DNA from: Hemibagrus wyckioides
Taxonomy: Eukaryota > Chordata > Actinopteri > Siluriformes > Bagridae
Reading direction: 5' to 3'
DNA: 64,000 nt
Assembly: GCF_019097595.1 (NCBI RefSeq)
Contig: NC_080711.1
Coordinates: 23,103,928-23,167,927, forward strand
Shown here piece by piece: positions 35,741-46,849 of this stretch. Numbering within the stretch: the first letter of the stretch is position 1; the number at the start of each line of letters is the position of its first letter. Under the pieces are notes generated by a model. That model saw only the letters and a program-made list of their open reading frames with translations, had not been told where the DNA came from and ran no database searches. The position numbers were made by a program, and so were the translations under genes.

Positions 35741-36159
35741 TGTGAAAGTTAATTCACTTCAAAACAGATCAAAAGCTGTCACGAGGCAAAGGTACAGACA
35801 GGGCGTCTACCATTTGGCGCTACACGTGTTTTTGTTTTCAGACATGGAAAAAGTTTGCAGTTTGGAAAACATGATGTCGCAACGTCACACACTGCCTTCA
35901 CCCTCTGACCAGGCTATTACTCTTATTACTTTATTCCATAACATGTCCAGAGTTTAAGAGGAGGAGACTTGAGTTTGTGGATCAAAACTGAGATTTTTAA
36001 TAAGGAGCATGCTAGATTTAATCAGCAGTTCAATGATTACTGTATAGTTTGCTGGACCGAAGTTATGATCGTCATTGTCAAGTCCAAGTCCAGGACTTAA
36101 AGAATCAAGTACTAAGGTTGAGTCAAGATCTAGACTGAGAACCATGGAAAGTTCTTTGA
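35741..36159. other. Unique non-coding stretch
   Basis: No recognised feature. Frame 35598-35957 (+) begins in the preceding segment and has no domain. Confidence 0.35.
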
Positions 36160-36345
36160 TCTCTCAAGTGGTTAATTCTCTGTGTTGTAAAGCAGAAGGT
36201 CAAGTTTCAAGCCCCAGCACTGCTAAAGTGCCGCCGTTGGGCCCCTGAGCAAGGCCCTTGACCCTCACTGCTCCAGGGGAGCTGCATCATAGCAGACTCT
36301 GCGCTCTGACCACAAGTTGGCATATGTAAAGATTTTACTTATTCA
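36160..36345 (+). mobile_element. tRNA-derived SINE (family B), + orientation
   Basis: The head carries 'caagtggttaattctctg' and a B-box-like 'ggtcaagtttc' at about 36199. The body has 'gccccagcactgctaaagtg' and 'gcccctgagcaaggcccttg', words shared with 11905-11998 and, inverted, 40901-41131. The family is a common fish SINE whose full copies end near 'atgtgacaaataa'; this copy decays before the tail. Confidence 0.75.
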
Positions 36346-36348
36346 TGA

Positions 36349-36474
36349 TATTTATCCACAGCGACTTCGTCTGATCTCACTCATCCACCTGAGCAGGTGA
36401 GCAGACCAGTGGCAGCTCAGATGTGCTGGGGGTTTGACCTCAAGACCTTCTGATCAACATCTTAACCACTGACC
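36349..36474 (-). mobile_element. SINE family B-related copy, inverted
   Basis: On the minus strand it reads 'tcagtggttaagatgttgat' then 'cagaaggtcttgaggtcaaa', the tRNA-like head seen at 36160. The far end 'atccacagcgacttcgtctg' matches the 'cttatccagagcgacttac' word common in fish repeats. It lies tail-to-tail with the previous SINE, so a transcript could fold into a hairpin. Confidence 0.65.
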
Positions 36475-36945
36475 TTAAACTTCCCCTAATTACTTCAACT
36501 AGCATCATTTGTCCAATGCACCAACAACGAGCCGTGATTCTAGTCTTTTTTAACGTCCATCACCAACATCACCAGTCCAATGGCGGGAAAAATCCCGGAC
36601 CCGTTCTGGTCCTTTTTACATGTTTAGCTTTTTATTCATACAATTCGATGTGCAGCTTTAATGCTGTGTTTGTGAACAACCAGGAAGTTTCCTGGAAATA
36701 AAGAACCATTTGAACAAGTTCGATTACCTGTTTCTGTTTATTTACTGTTTATTGTGTAATAAACACAACTGTGTGATACGTCTACTGCTCTATCGCACAA
36801 CACTCAGCTCTTAGGTTATTCCTGAGGTGTGAAATCTGAAATAATCTAAGAAGAAGAAAGACCTAATAATCACGACTGAACTAATCATCTAATCATGCTC
36901 ATTCTGAGAATCGTCACCGATATCATCCTGTATGTTGACGCTACA
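36475..36945. other. Unique non-coding stretch
   Basis: Contains AATAAA at about 36698 and a short palindrome 'ccaggaagtttcctgg' at about 36680. No gene is supported. Confidence 0.35.
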
Positions 36946-37183
36946 GTGTGTGTGTGTGTGTGTGTGTGTGTCCCATGCGTCCAGCATGGAGACGGTTTCC
37001 AGGGCGACACCTGGCCGTGGTGTTGTGATGAGAGAGCCCATGTGTTAATTAAAGCCCCATCTGTGAGGAGGAGTCCGTCTTCACACACACACACACACAG
37101 ACACACACACAGACACACACGCACACACAAGGGACTCAGTGTGTACAGCACAACTCTACACACTCTACCGACAGCGCTGTGAC

Positions 37184-37215
<32 letters not shown>
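36946..37215 (+). repeat. (TG)n ... (CA)n ... (CA)n cluster
   Basis: (TG)n at 36946-36971, (CA)n with GACA variants at 37082-37129 and (CA)n at 37186-37215, with unique sequence between. TG and CA runs are complementary and could pair. Confidence 0.92.
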
Positions 37216-37217
<2 letters not shown>

Positions 37218-37258
37218 TCCTCTGTGTACCTGCCATTAAAAATAACAAGCCATAGAAG

Positions 37259-37294
37259 AGAGAGAGAGAGAGAAATAGAGAGAGAGAGAGAGAG
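37259..37294 (+). repeat. (GA)n microsatellite
   Basis: GA run with one AAAT interruption. Confidence 0.92.
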
Positions 37295-38029
37295 ATCTGT
37301 TTGTTTTCTTCTCCGTATTAAATGTGAAAAGTTGCGGTCACCGCATGACAACATCTCTGACCTGACGATAAACAAACCCCCGTCTTCTCTGTCCTGCTAA
37401 ACATCAGACATTAAATAAGCATTAGCTTCAAGTGTAACGCTGCTCTGAAGAAATCCTTTACACTCCCTGATCTACGACTTGATTAGAACTAAACGTCTAA
37501 AATTCTCTCTAATGAAGTGTGTGGGTGTGTCTGAAAGATCATGTGCTGATCGACAAGCAGACAACTATAGCAGCGGCGCTAGAAAAGTGTGTAGGATCGA
37601 CAAAATGTCTGATAAACATTCATTTAGAGTTAATAAATCAGGTTTCAGGAAGTGGAATCAAATCCAAGATGCAGGATTAATTCTTCTGGATTTAGGCCAC
37701 GCCCACTTTGGGTTGAATACAGATACAGGAATAGCAGCAGGTCGGTCGTAACACTTTCTCTCCACTCTTACATCACAAGTATAGCTAGCTTTAAAAACTC
37801 TGATTAGCAAAGAATGTGCAGAATTAGCATCAAAATCACTTCACAAAACCCGTTTCACAAATAATTTGTCACACCGAGGTGAGGGATTTGTTAAATGTTT
37901 GTGTCTTAGGTCACGAGTGTGGTGAGGGAAGGTCGGCAAAATCGAGAGGTGTCAGATTTTAGTTCTTACGTTATTAAGAAATTTTTTGACAAACAAACAA
38001 AAAAAATGGTCCGCAAATCATCGATCGGA
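37295..38029. other. Unique non-coding stretch
   Basis: No recognised feature. Confidence 0.35.
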
Positions 38030-38720
38030 AACGAAACAAACGAAGAAACAAATTGATGAACAAAAAAAACAAATAAATAAACAAATACAAAATACACGCA
38101 AAATATATAATAAATAAATAAATACACAAGTAAATAAGTTAAAAAAAAATACTAAATCCATTTTGGGGAGTGAAAAACAAACAATAAAAAAAACATAAGT
38201 AAATAAATAGATTTTGGGGTAACAAACAAACAAACAAGTAAATAAATTACATAAGTAAGTAAATAAATAAATAAACAAGTACACAAGCAAATAAGTAAGG
38301 AAATAAATAAATACAAATGTATATAAGTAAAAAAAAATGTATTAATTGATTTTGGAGGGTGAAAGACAAACAAACAAATGTATAAATAAATATATATGTA
38401 AATAAATACATACATAAGTAAGTAAATAAATACATAAGTAAATAAAATAATTTTATATAAATAAATATAAATTAAATTATTTAATAAAACAAACAAGTAT
38501 ATAAATTACATAAATAAGTAAACAAATAAACAAATACACAAGCAAAAAAAGTAAGGAAATATAGAAATACACAAGTAAATAAGTAAAAAATAAATAAATG
38601 AATAAATTTTGGGGGAGAAAAACAAACACACAAATAAATAAATACATAAGCAAATAAGTAAATAAATAAGTTTTGGGGTAACAAACAAACAAATAAGTAA
38701 ATAAAATAATTAATTAATTA
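38030..38720 (+). repeat. AAAT/AAAC/AAGT tetranucleotide mosaic with higher-order repeats
   Basis: Degenerate tetranucleotides punctuated by 'gattttggggtaacaaacaa'-type words at about 38158, 38212, 38347, 38605 and 38672. Blocks of about 130-260 bp have been duplicated. Minus-strand Phe/Tyr/Leu/Ile frames look like membrane proteins but are pure repeat artefacts. Confidence 0.88.
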
Positions 38721-40900
38721 ATTTGGGGCATGGGGGTAAAACATCTGGCTCATTTGTTGTTGCAAGAAAATCTAATAATATATGAACCATCCTGGAGCTC
38801 AGTAAAGTGGTTTATTCCCCTTTTATTCCTCAACATTGTACATTTTATATATTTACAGTGAATATTATTATAGTAATGTTGTGGGATGTCAATGAAACAG
38901 GTTACTTCCTGTTGTCACTTTTGTTATAGCTGCTTTAAACAGCTGTTCTTTCACCAATCTATCATTTTTCCCTCTTTTGTAGAGTATGTCTGTTTTTTAG
39001 CCCACCAGGGGCGATTTATCTATAGAAAAGTTCCAAATAAACAAAAACAGTTCATTTTTTATCCACACAAATGTCCATATCTTCAAAGTAAATGTTGATA
39101 TCAAACCCATTTCTGCTCTCTGAGATGCTCCAAGTGCTTGTTCATCTAAAAAGCAGCTCAAATGTCATCTTCAACCAGTAAAATTCTGTGTAAGGTTCTC
39201 CAACAGAGGAAAAACACACGGCTAAAACACACTGAAAACCAACGAGACTCGTTTTATATCAGACTCACAGCCTGAACATCATTCATTTGTTTACACTGAT
39301 TAAAAATGGTAAAAAGGGATAAACCATCATATCACAGTTACCATAGAAACGATAATCTTTCCCAACCTGATTTGCAACGCACTTTTCTTGGACCAATCAG
39401 AATCCAGAATTGATCTGGTATATAAAGTTGAACACATTTCTCCTCAATTCCCGGATCTTTTTTTTGTTTGTTTATGTTGTCCTGACAGTGTTTTTTTTTC
39501 TCTCTCTCTCTCTCAGCACCGCCTGTCAAATCCTGCGAAAGAGTTACGCTCAGAACCATATGACCAGCCATTTGGTCGGAGTTGATTGTGCAATCAAACC
39601 TAATTAGACGAGAGAGCACTGGTAAGGCGCCAGTGTCGAGTCATACGGCCATATTTTACACGCTTTTATGGTGGAAAGAGGAAGCTTAATACGTGTGACG
39701 CTAAAAGTCTCCATATGGTGGAGGCTGCTTTTCATATTTCGCAAAAACAAATAGAGCTGTATCTAAGAATCTTGGACATATTTATATTGTAAATGATTTT
39801 AACAAATACCTGACCCCGATATTTACTTGCTAGCTGATTTTAAATCAAGTGCATTAGCTAGCTATATTTATTAGCATGGATCGAGTAGCGTAGCAGTGAA
39901 GAAGAGCAGGCTCGCTCGTTGTAGTGGATATTAACTTGCAGCATATTCTGTTTTTTTGGCTAACAATCTGCTAGCTAATGAGCTAATTAGCAGACAGCAC
40001 ACAGGGACAATAAACACATTTGACCTCGAAAGAGATAATGTAGAAAATCAAACATGAGAAACATTAGAACGTTTTGTTAATGTTTTGCTTAATTACATAA
40101 TGCCTTATGCTTGCAGTGCATTCTGGGTACTACACCCAATCCCTCGAAGGACCAAATAACTAATAACTCTTAGATTAAGATTTTACGTTAGTGTTCTTAA
40201 AACACCTGATGTTCCAAAAACAAAAGGATCTTAAAAGGTATGAATTTTCAAAAACAATAAAACTTTATTTATTGGTTTGGCCAATGCCGTGACCTCCAGG
40301 TCCCCCGCGGATCCTGCCATCTGCTCCATATTATCATCTCTGCTACTTTCCATTTCCTCCCTTTTTTTACAGAAATGGACATATTAATCGCTCGCAAACG
40401 CTACTGAGCAGGGGGTGTGTGTGTGGGGGGGGGGGCGTTGCCATGACGGCTGCTTCTCCAGGGTCACGGTAAGGAGGCCAGATGGAGGTCTCGCACACTT
40501 CCTCTCCGTCCCATGACGCTCCGACAGAAGGAGACGCTCTCTCGGGAGCCACCATTGCAAATCTTTACATCGCACTCAGGTGTGCAGGTGTGTGTTTTGG
40601 AAAAAAGAAAAAAACGAATTTCCGAGCCAAGTTTGATGTTCGTCGCTTACAGCCGTAAAGGAGGGAAAGGAGATGTTGTGTGTCATCCGTTTGGCAGAGA
40701 TGAAAAAAGCCATCATCGTTCTCATTATAGCAGCAATTTACTAAATAGGAAGAACGAGTGTGGAGACTGGAAACCTTCAGAACTTCCTCTAGTGAGGCTG
40801 TGAGGTGATGACTCGAACCCTCTGTGTACTATCTGGTGGAGTCAGGTCTGGAGATATGACTAGCCCAGAATCAGTGGAGCTCCTGCTCTCGTTAAGTTGT
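38721..40900. other. Non-coding, mostly unique
   Basis: A (TC)n of about 14 bp at 39501 and a T/G run at 40420-40435. CpG-containing sequence at 40290-40320 and 40440-40620 is unassigned. Frames near 39338-39619 and 40367-40803 have no domain. Confidence 0.35.
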
Positions 40901-41131
40901 CTTATTTGTCACATTTACATTACTGCACAGTGTAATTCTTTCTTTGCATATCCCATCCCTGGGGGTTGGGGTCAGAGCACATGGTCAGCCGTGATGCAGC
41001 ATTCGTGGAATAGGGTGGGTTGGAGGCCTTGCTCAAGGGCCCAACGGTGGCAGCTTAGCAGTACTAGGGCTTGAACCCTGATCTTCCTGTCAACAACCCA
41101 GAGCGTTAGTCACTTGAGTTATCACTGCCCT
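40901..41131 (-). mobile_element. tRNA-derived SINE (family B), near full length, inverted
   Basis: On the minus strand: head with 'gtgataactcaagtgacta', B-box-like GGGTTCAAGCCC (complement of 41067-41079), body 'gggcccttgagcaaggcct', and a tail ending at 'atgtaaatgtgacaaataag'. Best-preserved copy of this family here. The tail word is typical of fish SINEs that use a LINE partner. Confidence 0.82.
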
Positions 41132-41177
41132 ATATCCAACCAAGGACATGGTCCTTCACAGGTCCAATCTAATCTCA

Positions 41178-41385
41178 GAGAAAGGTTCAAGCTGGCAGGA
41201 AGCCCAGTGAAATAAGTACTCTTGACAAATGTAGTGATCAGAAAAGCATCTCCGAACACGCTAAACCTCTAAAGAGTGGATGAGCTACGACAGCAGGTTC
41301 CTGTCAGCCAAGAACGGTAAGCCACCTTGGGCACAGGTTCATCAAAAAATCTGATCTGCTACATGATTGGTTGATTAAAAAAAGA
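41178..41385 (+). pseudogene. Tc1-like transposase fragment
   Basis: Words 'gaaaggttcaagctggcagg', 'atcagaaaagcatctccgaa', 'ctgtcagccaagaacggtaa' and 'ctacatgattggttgatta' follow in order the middle-to-right part of the fish Tc1-like element whose terminus is at 3866-3896. The frame is broken by stops and deletions. Terminal repeats are missing, and a SINE sits directly upstream. Confidence 0.65.
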
Positions 41386-41539
41386 AGAATGTTTCATTCT
41401 TAACAATTTCTCGAACAACAAACTGGCTACAGCGGAGAAAAAGAATGTAACATGAGTTATTAGTGGAACCCCGCTCTGCAGCTCTGTAGCGTTAGCTCTC
41501 CAGTTTGTCTCTGTCTCTCTTTCAAATATAAACAGCGTT
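41386..41539. other. Unique spacer
   Basis: No feature. Confidence 0.35.
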
Positions 41540-41800
41540 GAGCTTGTTCTCTTGTTCTCCTAATTTACCTGTCCATCACCAAGTGTGTTTGCAGCAGTGG
41601 GAGGATGACTTTAATATCATCTCGGTGTCCCCCAGGGAGCCGGGCGTTAATAGCGGCTCGGCTCTAATTTGTTTTGCGTCTACATTAGCGGATCAGGATC
41701 GGGGCGACGTAACGCGACTTGTCACTAATAACAGAAACGGGAGGAAGGAAAGTGTGTTTGCGGTTACCAGACGCTCGAGGACTTGTCACTGAGTCTGTTT
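41540..41800. promoter_or_regulatory. Candidate conserved non-coding element
   Basis: Unique CpG-containing sequence with 'gggcgttaatagcggctcgg', 'tctaatttgttttgcgtcta' and 'ttgtcactaataacagaaac'. One + frame covers it but has no recognisable domain. Confidence 0.33.
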
Positions 41801-42534
41801 GTGACATAAAATTCCATCTGAGGCTTGCAAAGTCCCTCAAGAATTTCAAGAGAATACTGTTAATGAAGGTGTTCCTTTCCTGGTGGCTTTATTAATCAAA
41901 CACACCCAAGGACTTAAAGCAAAAATCTGTGACTCACTTTAGGCCCTGTGTTCTTTTTCTCTTAAGCCATTTTCTGGATGCTAGAAAGATGAATCAATTT
42001 GCATTTTTCATTTCATTTTTAAATTTCGCTAAACATAGCTGCTAATAAACAAAACTATGAAAAGGTAAGCTGTCATTTTTATTAAAGCAGTTACTTAATA
42101 ACCATTTTGCACCCATTCCCTGTTGGATGTAACAGCCTGCAGCAAGATGGAGGGCAGAATCTCTGATTAGCATCCAGACGCCATGGGACACACGTTTCTA
42201 GCTTCATCCTGATAAACCAGCACGCACCTGATGCTCTAACCGAGGGACCAAAGTCTAAATAATCTTTCAGAGAAGAAAAAAAATCTTCCTTTCAGTATCT
42301 CTCTGAGGTTCATTCTCACCTTGTAAGTTTTTCGTTGTTTGTTTATGAGATGGTCCTAATTACCTTTGAAAAAAGTTGACCAGCTTACCTGCACATATAA
42401 AAGTGAGGCCACATTTTCATGTTGTGCTCCATCTATTATATGCCAAGTTAAAAAAAGTATTTAAAATGATCTATTAAATATATATGGAGAATGACAGGCA
42501 TGTGTAGAAGTGTTTGTGTGAAACATTTTATAAA
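41801..42534. other. Unique non-coding stretch
   Basis: No recognised feature. Confidence 0.35.
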
Positions 42535-42760
42535 GACCCGGTCACACACCTTCCTCATGGGGACCTAAAGACTGAAACCCAGGTCTCCATAAGGAAAGTG
42601 CAATGGAACATATGGAGAAGACTGTAATTATGGCATTGTGTGTGTGTGAGAGAGAGAGAGTGAGAGTGAGAGAGAGAGAGAGAAAGAGAGAGAGAGATTG
42701 CAAAAACACAAAAAGTTATTATAGTGTTTTATAAGGACTTTTGGTACACAGCTACAGCAA
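42535..42760. repeat. Fish CCTCATGGGGACC repeat with (GA)n
   Basis: 'cctcatggggacct' (about 42553) and 'aggtctccataagg' (about 42583) are imperfect inverted arms of 14 bp. They are followed by a GTGTGTGAGAGAGAG run (42640-42697) and 'ttttataaggacttttggta'. This arrangement is familiar from fish introns, but I cannot name the family. Confidence 0.45.
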
Positions 42761-43225
42761 GACAAGACTGTGAGTGTCAGAAAGTGATAATAATGTAAAC
42801 AACCACATTAAATTAAAGAAAATATATTTTAAGTCACAGGCAATTCTTTTCCGAAGTCAACTTACGACTCCAACATATAGATTGTTTCAAAATTCAACAG
42901 GTCCCTCGATGACAGGAACATGTCAATCTCACATTATCTCTAACTTTAACCTCTATTTGAACTTTTTTAAGTAATTTTTATGTCTAAATGTTTAACTGGG
43001 CTTGCTGAATGAATGCTAATGTGAGTTTTAGCTAGCAAGTTATTCATCTATGTTCTATCATAAAAATTAATAATTTAATATTATATAGTAAATATAATGT
43101 ATACAGCTTTGTTTACTTGAACATAGTACTTATAAATTTATAAATTCATACCTTCCAGAAGGAAATCATAGTACTAGCAATTGCTACACTCTTGAAAATT
43201 AGTTAATGTTACAAATGAGTAAAGG
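42761..43225. other. AT-rich unique non-coding stretch
   Basis: No recognised feature. Confidence 0.35.
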
Positions 43226-43395
43226 CATGTATCATTAGGGGCCCAAGCACTGAAGGTGGTGTGCATCATTAGGGGCCCAAGCACTGAAGGTGGTGTGCAT
43301 CATTAGGGGCCCAAGCACTGAAGGTGGTGTGCATCATTAGGGGCCCAAGCACTGAAGGTGGTGTGCATCATTAGGGGCCCAAGCACTGAAGGTGG
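43226..43395 (+). repeat. Young 34-bp tandem repeat, five copies
   Basis: Units start at about 43226, 43260, 43294, 43328 and 43362. Copies 2 to 5 are identical by eye and copy 1 differs at its edge. The unit holds 'attaggggcccaagcactga' plus 'aggtggtgtgcatc'. The word resembles a dispersed fish repeat fragment that was amplified locally. Confidence 0.95.
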
Positions 43396-43639
43396 CAGTG
43401 TGTTGTATACTTTTTTCTTCTCTCTGAACACAGTAAAAAGATTTCTCCTGTACACAGTACTTTATTTGGCGTCTGAGATCACAAAGATCAATTTCCGCAA
43501 CCTTAACAAAATTTTACGAATTTGGAAGCCAATCATCGTTTTCTTAAATCTGAGGTCCTGATCTCGATCTGTGATATCCATTCAGAGCGAATGAGAGGAA
43601 GTGCAGGTGTTAGCAGCTTCATCATTGTGTGTTCAGGAC
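43396..43639. other. Unique spacer
   Basis: No feature. Confidence 0.35.
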
Positions 43640-44130
43640 CTGCGACGTCTCAAACATTTTAAAAAGATATTTACGTGAGGACAAAAGGGGCCGAGTGTGA
43701 CGATGAGTAAACCAAGGACCCATCTGTTCGCCTTTAACGACCTTTACATGCCTACTTTAATTAAAGGGGCCCCTTTAATGGTTGTGGTGTGTGTGTGTGT
43801 GTGTGTGGTTCACACTCACAGCTGGTGGATGATGTCGTTTAATGCCTGGCAGCAGAGCAACGTGCCAACCGTCAGATATAGTAGACAGAAAGAGGGTGAG
43901 GGAGAGCAAGAGACAGAAAAGACGAAGCTTAGTAAAGACTCAAACTTTCAAGGGCAACGAGACTAAGGGCGGTTTAGACGGCGTGAAATTTGATAGGATT
44001 CCTTCTCGATCTCTTAGCCTGGACATGCCGTTTAGTCACGACGTGTCCGCAATAATTACATTTGGAATAATTGAGCGTGGGACCTGGGGTTTATTTACAC
44101 AGCCATTAATGATAAATAGGATAAACTGGC
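43640..44130. promoter_or_regulatory. Candidate conserved non-coding element with 20-bp palindrome
   Basis: Contains the perfect palindrome ATTAAAGGGGCCCCTTTAAT at 43760-43779, directly before a (TG)n run. Unique words follow: 'atgccgtttagtcacgacgt', 'gcaataattacatttggaat' and 'gggtttatttacacagccat'. Homeodomain-type ATTA sites are dense. Frames at 43697-44213 have no domain. Confidence 0.4.
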
Positions 44131-44718
44131 ATGAAAGCCGATGTCTAGAGTGTGTATGTGTGTGTCTTTCGTTGTCCAAAGTATGCAATGTTCATTATGT
44201 TGATGTTAACTAACACGATAACATTTTTCATCTTTTTCACATTAAAATGGATGGATGGATGATTCAGGCTAACACGATACTAGCTAGCTATAACTAGCAT
44301 GAATAAAATGTTTTAGCGATGCAGTTAGCATAAAGTTAAACTGGTAGATATAGCATCCATTACTATATTAGACTTGTAGCTGGATTGTAGCGCTTATAAG
44401 CAAACATCATTTTTGACACCAAAAGGATGTTATTTCTCACATTTGGAAATGTTTTGTCTTGTCCTAACCCCCTGGCAGAGGCAGCTATGTTTTGGATTGT
44501 TCCAACAAAATCATTCTCGTGTTAGAATTCCTAAAAATGTGACCAACTTGGAATATATACCGTATCCATGTACGTTTTAGGGATCAAGATGGTTTGCTAC
44601 TGCTGTCATTTTTTATTTACTTTCTTATTTATTTATAACTTGCCACTTCCTGCTTTTAAAATATTCCTGATATGAGCTTCCTTGGCCGTAATTGCTTGAT
44701 TTGGCTCACTCTTCTCAA
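44131..44718. other. Unique non-coding stretch
   Basis: 'aatggatggatggatgat' at about 44248 resembles a SINE tail but no SINE body precedes it. GCTAGC-rich words at 44280-44340. Confidence 0.35.
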
Positions 44719-44737
44719 TCTCTCTCTCTCTCTCTCA

Positions 44738-44766
<29 letters not shown>
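44719..44766 (+). repeat. (TC)n microsatellite
   Basis: About 23 TC units with CACTC interruptions. Confidence 0.93.
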
Positions 44767-44768
<2 letters not shown>

Positions 44769-44829
44769 ACTCACCAGAAAGTCTTTTTCACTTTGATCTG
44801 AGAGTCGTTGCAGGCTCATTGACTGTAAT

Positions 44830-45460
44830 GAGATCTGGAGAATCCATAAACACTGCTGGGATTTGAGCGGCAGTCGAAAAAACTCCGAGCTGGGAATCGG
44901 CTGCATTTCACGGACGGCGCGAAACAAAATAAGGGAATCAAAAAGGGGGAAAAAAGAGAGAAAGCTCTCAGATGAGTTGGCAAGAGTTCATGTTGCCCTC
45001 CTTTCCCACTAGAGCAAGCGTTAATTTCCCTGCAGTCTGGATTTCCAAACTGGATGAAGGGGGGAAAATTTGCAGGACGAAATTTGGCACAGAGGTTTCC
45101 GGACGTTTCTGTGAGAGACCCAGAAGGACGTCCCATGGCGAGAGGCGCCGTTTCTGTAATCTCTCGCCTTGAGTAGCATCCAGTGCATCCTTTCTTTGCT
45201 CAAAGGGCTTCGTCCCTTTTGCTTTATCGAGGACAAATTTCAAGGGTCTAAATTTCACAGGCCATGCTACTGGGTCAGGATTTTTCCTGCTGCTTAAAAA
45301 CGCAACGAGCCAAACGTACCTCTGAACGTGACCCAGACGTCCTCCTCAACTCGGATGTCATTAATTTTCAGAGGACACATTTGGCTATCGAAACTACAGA
45401 CAGGACATCATTGCCAGGAAGTCTGTCGAAAAGATTCAGAAAGGGTTCCTAAAAATATCT
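44830..45460. promoter_or_regulatory. Candidate conserved non-coding element
   Basis: Unique mixed sequence: 'gcatttcacggacggcgcga', 'agcaagcgttaatttccctg' and 'cccatggcgagaggcgccgt'. Several frames on both strands stay open for 60-106 codons but none resembles a known protein. Confidence 0.33.
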
Positions 45461-46276
45461 CACTCTATCGGCGATGTCCGAGTGAATTAGAGAACAGGAA
45501 GCGGTAGCAATGAGACACTTTTTAATGAGACGACTTACTTCACTTGATTATGCAGGTGTAATTACGTTAAATGAGACAGAGCAGTTCTGATGCCGTGTAA
45601 TTGGATATGTGAAGTGTTTGTGTTAATAGATTATTCATGATAGAGTCTGAAGACGAGTCATTACTCAGTCGCAGGTAGAAAAGCTGAAAAACTTCTCACT
45701 GATCTATGAAAAGGAAATTTAAAGACAAAGTGGCGTCTCATTTGAATGTGAATGATAGTCACGTTGTCTTGCCATTCAAGACATTTGTTCTTTCATTTTC
45801 CTTCAGGGGCAACAGGCTAAGAAGTTCAGTCCAGACTTCTCAGAAGCCTGCCACATATTCCAGCTAGTCTTGGAGGATAACCGGATGTTCCAAAGCCAAC
45901 TGTGAGATCTCTCAAGTAGGTCCGAGGGGTTCAGCTAGAGAAATGTGCCTGATACATTTTTAGTGGCAGCCTACCGGGGGCATCCCTGTACGAAGCCATC
46001 TCAACTGACTTTTCATAATTAGGATGACTAATGGAGATGGTCAAATGTCCTGGAATTGTCCAAGGAGTGTGTCTGGATTTAGACTGACCAGTACACAAGT
46101 TTCAACCTAAAACTGAGTTCCTGCAGCGCCAAAACAAAACAGTTTCAAGGCCATTACACTGCTGCCAGTTTTAAGACCCTCTTGAAGGTGCTGATTTTCA
46201 TCCCAGATGCTTCACACTCAGGAGGTGCACTTCAGATAGTGCCAAGAAAATATCATCTGCAAAACATAGGGATGAT
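45461..46276. other. Unique non-coding stretch
   Basis: No recognised feature. Confidence 0.35.
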
Positions 46277-46652
46277 GCCTCTAGCACCCCCAGACTTAAC
46301 TAGCCCCCCTCTAGACATGACTAGGCCCCCTTAGTCTTCACTACCCCCCCCCCCCCAGACTTGACTGGCTCTCCTCTAGACTTACCTACACCTCCAGCCA
46401 TACCTAGCTCCACCAGACTTGAATACCCCCTCCAGATGTAACTAGCTCCACCAGACTTGACTAGCCCCCTTCCAGAATTGACTACCCCCCACAGACTTTA
46501 CTAGCCCCCCTGCAGACTTAACTAGCCCCCCCAGACTTAACTAGCTCCCCAGACTTGACTAGCACCCCCTAGACATGACTAGTCCTCCTCCAGACTTGAC
46601 TAGCCCCCCAATTCTTGACTGCCCCCTCCAGATTTGACAAGCCCCCCAGACT
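46277..46652 (+). repeat. C-rich CAGACTTGACTAG minisatellite
   Basis: About 16-18 copies of 'ccccagacttgactagc' with a variable C run of 4-14 and an irregular unit of about 20-24 bp. Strong C over G strand bias. Confidence 0.9.
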
Positions 46653-46849
46653 GATGTTCTTATTCAGATTTGTCTGTGAATTACGGAAGTTTTTAGCTTT
46701 TTCTTATTACACAGACTCAAATTCCAATCTTCACTCCATCCTCTGTATACCACCACCCAAAAGCAAAGCCCACTGCACCCAGAATCTGCTTAGAGGATAA
46801 ATAAATCAGCAGCTCTCTGTGCCCTCTCTCTCTCTCTTTCCTCTCACTG

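Noticed and set aside
35598..35957. 119-codon plus-strand frame in the CpG-containing segment
   Set aside because: No domain, and the opposite and overlapping frames are also open; better read as a non-coding element.
38018..38692. Phe/Tyr/Leu-rich minus frames resembling transmembrane proteins
   Set aside because: Translation of AAAT/AAGT tetranucleotide mosaic.
43226..43395. CRISPR-like repeat array
   Set aside because: The repeats are directly adjacent with no spacers, and the genome is a vertebrate's.
44248..44266. SINE tail (TGGA)n
   Set aside because: Only four units and no SINE body precedes; may be a plain short repeat.
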